Assembly: GCA_020722685.1 (NCBI GenBank) | Contig: DYKH01000021.1 | Location: 1 to 54,219 of the forward strand | Length of the DNA stretch: 54,219 bases | Direction: 5' to 3' | Origin: Caldithrix sp. | GTDB lineage: Bacteria > KSB1 > UBA2214 > DYKH01 | Shown: in pieces, positions 52,212 through 54,219 of the stretch | How positions within the stretch are numbered: the stretch's first letter is position 1 | How the letters are laid out: each line of letters starts with the position of its first letter | Notes under the pieces: generated by a model | Seen by the model: only the letters and a program-made list of their open reading frames with translations | The model's database searches: none | Told to the model about the DNA's origin: nothing | Translations under genes and position numbers: made by a program

Positions 52212-53897
52212 CTATTTTATCAACTCCCCGTCAAATGTATCAACGATTGTTTTGACTATTTCGTTCTCCTTCACCAAAGTTTCAAAGGCTGTTTTTTTGT
52301 CGACTCGAGCCGGAACCTTGCGAATTTTGTCCAAGATTCCTTTCTCGTCCCGCAGGCACCGTATGCGCAGCCGCACTCCTAGAATTTCAAAAAGAATACG
52401 TTGCAAAATTTCGCGATTCCGCTCGATGGAGCTGATGTGGAAACCATTGTTGGCACCAAAGGTTACCTCGAGGATATTGTCCTGCAAATTCGTCGGCCAT
52501 CCTTCGCTTAAGAACTGGCCTACGGCAGGCTTTCTTTTCTTTATTTCTTCAAGAATGGAGAGCCAACGATCTTCAATTTCGGTCAATGAGAGCGCCGGCA
52601 TTTTGACCTCCTCTGTGCCACTGCTCGTAACGGCTGTCGTTCTTGCGGTTGCCTCGGACTGCTTGAACGATTGAAATACGCTGGGAATTTCCTGTACGTG
52701 CGCTGGCTTTTTCGGCGGTTCGCTTAGGTATGAATTGGTAGAAAGATTTATGGAATTAGGCTTTTTTTTTAACTCTTCTAATTGATCGACAAGCTGCGAG
52801 AGGTGAATGCTTTTGTTCAGCTTGATCATTTTGACGATAGCCACTTCCAAGTGCAGACGGGCGTTGGCGCTGCGGCGGATCAGGTTTTCCGTATCCGAAG
52901 CCACTTTGATGAGTCGAAGCAAATCCTCGATCTCGAAAGCATCCCGCTCAGCCAAATAGCGCTGAGCATGAATCTCCGATACGTCCAGCTCGTTGGTTTG
53001 GCCCGTGGTTTTTGCCACCAGAAAGTTGCGGAAATGCTCTGCCAAGCCGATTAGGAACTCAGTAAAGTCGTAGCCTTCGGCAAAGATCAGATTGGTCAAA
53101 TCTATGCCGCCTTGCACGTCGCCGTTTTTGATCAAATCCGTGACCTTGAAGAACAAGTCCTGATCTATTATTCCCAAAAGGGTGGCGACATGATTGGCGT
53201 CGATTTTCATGCCGGCAAAGGCGATGATTTGGTCGAGAATGCTTTCGGCATCGCGCATGCTGCCGTCCGCCTTGACGGCGATGAGTCGCAGCGATTCCTC
53301 TTCGATCTCGATCTTCTCCTGCTGACAAAGCGCGCTCAACTGCTCGATGATGCTTTTGTTGGTGATGCGCTTATAATCAAAACGCTGGCAGCGGGAGAGG
53401 ATGGTAGCCGGTACTTTGTGCGCTTCCGTGGTGGCGAAAATGAACAAGACGTTCGGCGGCGGTTCCTCCAAGGTTTTAAGCAGCGCGTTAAAGGCCTCGT
53501 TGGTCAACATGTGCACTTCATCGATGATGTAGATGCGGTGTTTGCCGGGATTGGGGGAATAGCGCAGGCCTTCGCGCAGATTGCGGACTTCATCGATGCC
53601 GCGGTTGGAAGCGCCGTCGATTTCAAATACATCCAAACTCCGGCTTTCATTGATTTCGATGCAGGAGGAGCATTGATTGCAGGGAGTGACGGTCGGTCCT
53701 TGCTCGCAATTCAAAGCCTTGGCCAGCAACCGCGCCACGGTGGTTTTGCCCACACCTCTCGGTCCGGAGAACAAGTAAGCGTTGGCGATTCGTTTTTGGG
53801 AAATGGCATTTTGCAGGGTTTTGGTGACGTGCTGCTGCCCCACAACGTCTTCGAAAAACATGGGGCGGTACTTTCGGGCCAAAACTAAGTAAGACAT
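52212..53897 (-). CDS. dnaX: DNA polymerase III subunits gamma and tau
   Basis: The 561-residue tau form is the clamp-loader ATPase. Walker A SGPRGVGKTT (about 44-53), zinc-finger cysteines C64, C73, C76 and C79, Walker B IYIIDEVHML and the sensor FATTEAHK lie in domains I-II; domain III follows. A run of nine A residues (minus strand, 52770-52762) at codons 376-379 encodes LKKK. In the -1 frame it reads KKKA then TAA, and in the +1 frame it stops within four codons. That would give a gamma product of about 380 residues lacking the C-terminal tau region. See findings. Confidence 0.97.
   Translation of the reverse strand: MSYLVLARKYRPMFFEDVVGQQHVTKTLQNAISQKRIANAYLFSGPRGVGKTTVARLLAKALNCEQGPTVTPCNQCSSCIEINESRSLDVFEIDGASNRGIDEVRNLREGLRYSPNPGKHRIYIIDEVHMLTNEAFNALLKTLEEPPPNVLFIFATTEAHKVPATILSRCQRFDYKRITNKSIIEQLSALCQQEKIEIEEESLRLIAVKADGSMRDAESILDQIIAFAGMKIDANHVATLLGIIDQDLFFKVTDLIKNGDVQGGIDLTNLIFAEGYDFTEFLIGLAEHFRNFLVAKTTGQTNELDVSEIHAQRYLAERDAFEIEDLLRLIKVASDTENLIRRSANARLHLEVAIVKMIKLNKSIHLSQLVDQLEELKKKPNSINLSTNSYLSEPPKKPAHVQEIPSVFQSFKQSEATARTTAVTSSGTEEVKMPALSLTEIEDRWLSILEEIKKRKPAVGQFLSEGWPTNLQDNILEVTFGANNGFHISSIERNREILQRILFEILGVRLRIRCLRDEKGILDKIRKVPARVDKKTAFETLVKENEIVKTIVDTFDGELIK
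52762..52770 (-). promoter_or_regulatory. A9 slippery run in dnaX
   Basis: Nine consecutive A residues on the coding strand, read as TTA AAA AAA AAG. It lies at the boundary between the conserved clamp-loader domains and the poorly conserved tau-specific tail. Both alternative frames end almost at once. Confidence 0.6.
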
Positions 53898-53939
53898 TCG
53901 CTGCTCTGGAAGTCAATTTGATGTGTTGGAGGATATTAT

Positions 53940-54215
53940 TAGGCTGTGCACCCTTCTTTGACCTCTCTTCTGTCGGCCGGCCGTGGCAAGCAACTCCAGC
54001 CAAGCACTCCCACGGCACATAGATGAAATGCTTACCGCTGCTATCTTCCGATCCTGACGGGGTTGGGCATGATTCTATTGCGTAGGACTTGGGCTATCCA
54101 CGTTACTTGCCAAAGCAGGTGACGATAGCGAGCAGACCTCGGTAAGGGAATTCGACCCTGCTATAGCGGGTTGCAGGTTACAGGGCACCGCTGGCTCCCC
54201 GTCTAGCACAGCCTG
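53940..54215 (-). ncRNA. ffs: Large signal recognition particle RNA (with Alu domain)
   Basis: About 275 bases on the minus strand. The 5' end GGCTGTGC (54213-54206) pairs exactly with GCACAGCC (53949-53942) at the 3' end. The Alu side reads GGGGAGCCAGCGGTGCCCTG with GCAACCCGCTATAGC. The apical domain IV reads GTCAGGATCGGAAGATAGCA, with the GGAA tetraloop and the Ffh-binding internal loop, at about 54035-54060. This is the long bacterial type, as in Bacillus and Thermotoga, not the short E. coli 4.5S form. It is next to dnaX, a widely seen order. The very 5' end may lie at or just beyond the window edge. Confidence 0.92.
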
Positions 54216-54219
54216 GTGG

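Noticed and set aside
53112..53888. Plus-strand 258-codon frame opposite dnaX
   Set aside because: Antisense shadow of the conserved DnaX ATPase domain; no family resemblance of its own.

Overview
This is a chromosomal segment of a Gram-negative bacterium. It carries lipoproteins with a lipobox, Tat-type signal peptides, a beta-barrel-like outer-membrane protein, core housekeeping genes and many short intergenic repeats. Three features fit the FCB superphylum or a neighbouring candidate phylum such as KSB1/Calditrichota: the order rho-rpmE-DUF1385-prfA-prmC, a bacterial geranylgeranylglyceryl-phosphate-synthase-type gene, and the tmRNA tag ADNYAYALAA. That placement is inference; there is no 16S rRNA in the window. 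Start codons TTG and GTG are used often. || Layout. (1) 1-8362: accessory region with repeats, a zinc-ribbon protein, a NIPSNAP protein, a decayed glycosidase-like gene, AhpC peroxiredoxin, a metacaspase interrupted by a stop codon, a DUF4143 ATPase and two tandem Tat-exported Gfo/Idh/MocA oxidoreductases. (2) 8363-14641: a ribose-type sugar ABC transporter (permease, binding lipoprotein, ATPase) with a DUF6786-like lipoprotein; the tmRNA gene ssrA lies inside this cluster. (3) 14642-24270: a DUF5655 pseudogene, an outer-membrane protein, a secreted subtilase, a ferredoxin-reductase-like flavoprotein, RNase R, a lipoprotein, bacterioferritin and phosphomannomutase. (4) 24271-29239: translation and transcription termination block rho, rpmE, DUF1385, prfA, prmC. 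(5) 29708-43924: MalK/UgpC-type ATPase, folC, a beta-propeller protein overlapping a sigma-54 response regulator, hflX, a BatA-like vWA protein, gmhA, a PHP phosphatase, a GGGP synthase and alaS. (6) 44016-45168: a toxin-antitoxin patch with intact and decayed parts. (7) 45280-54219: a PLP trans-sulfuration enzyme, recX, recA, thpR, cinA, pgpA, recR, ybaB, dnaX and a large SRP RNA. || Working together: the left part looks like a carbohydrate uptake and oxidation locus that is eroding. The right part is a DNA repair and replication block with the widely conserved SRP RNA-dnaX-ybaB-recR order. || Main points for a second look: an A9 slippery run in dnaX at the expected tau/gamma junction, with near-immediate stops in both shifted frames; the metacaspase split by a CAA-to-TAA-like stop between its two catalytic residues; a DUF5655 gene with two in-frame ambers and a homopolymer frameshift; a glycosidase gene reduced to its two ends; ssrA inside a sugar ABC cluster; a bacterial GGGP synthase; and several intergenic repeat families. 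I did not find a clearly new multi-gene defence or biosynthetic system.
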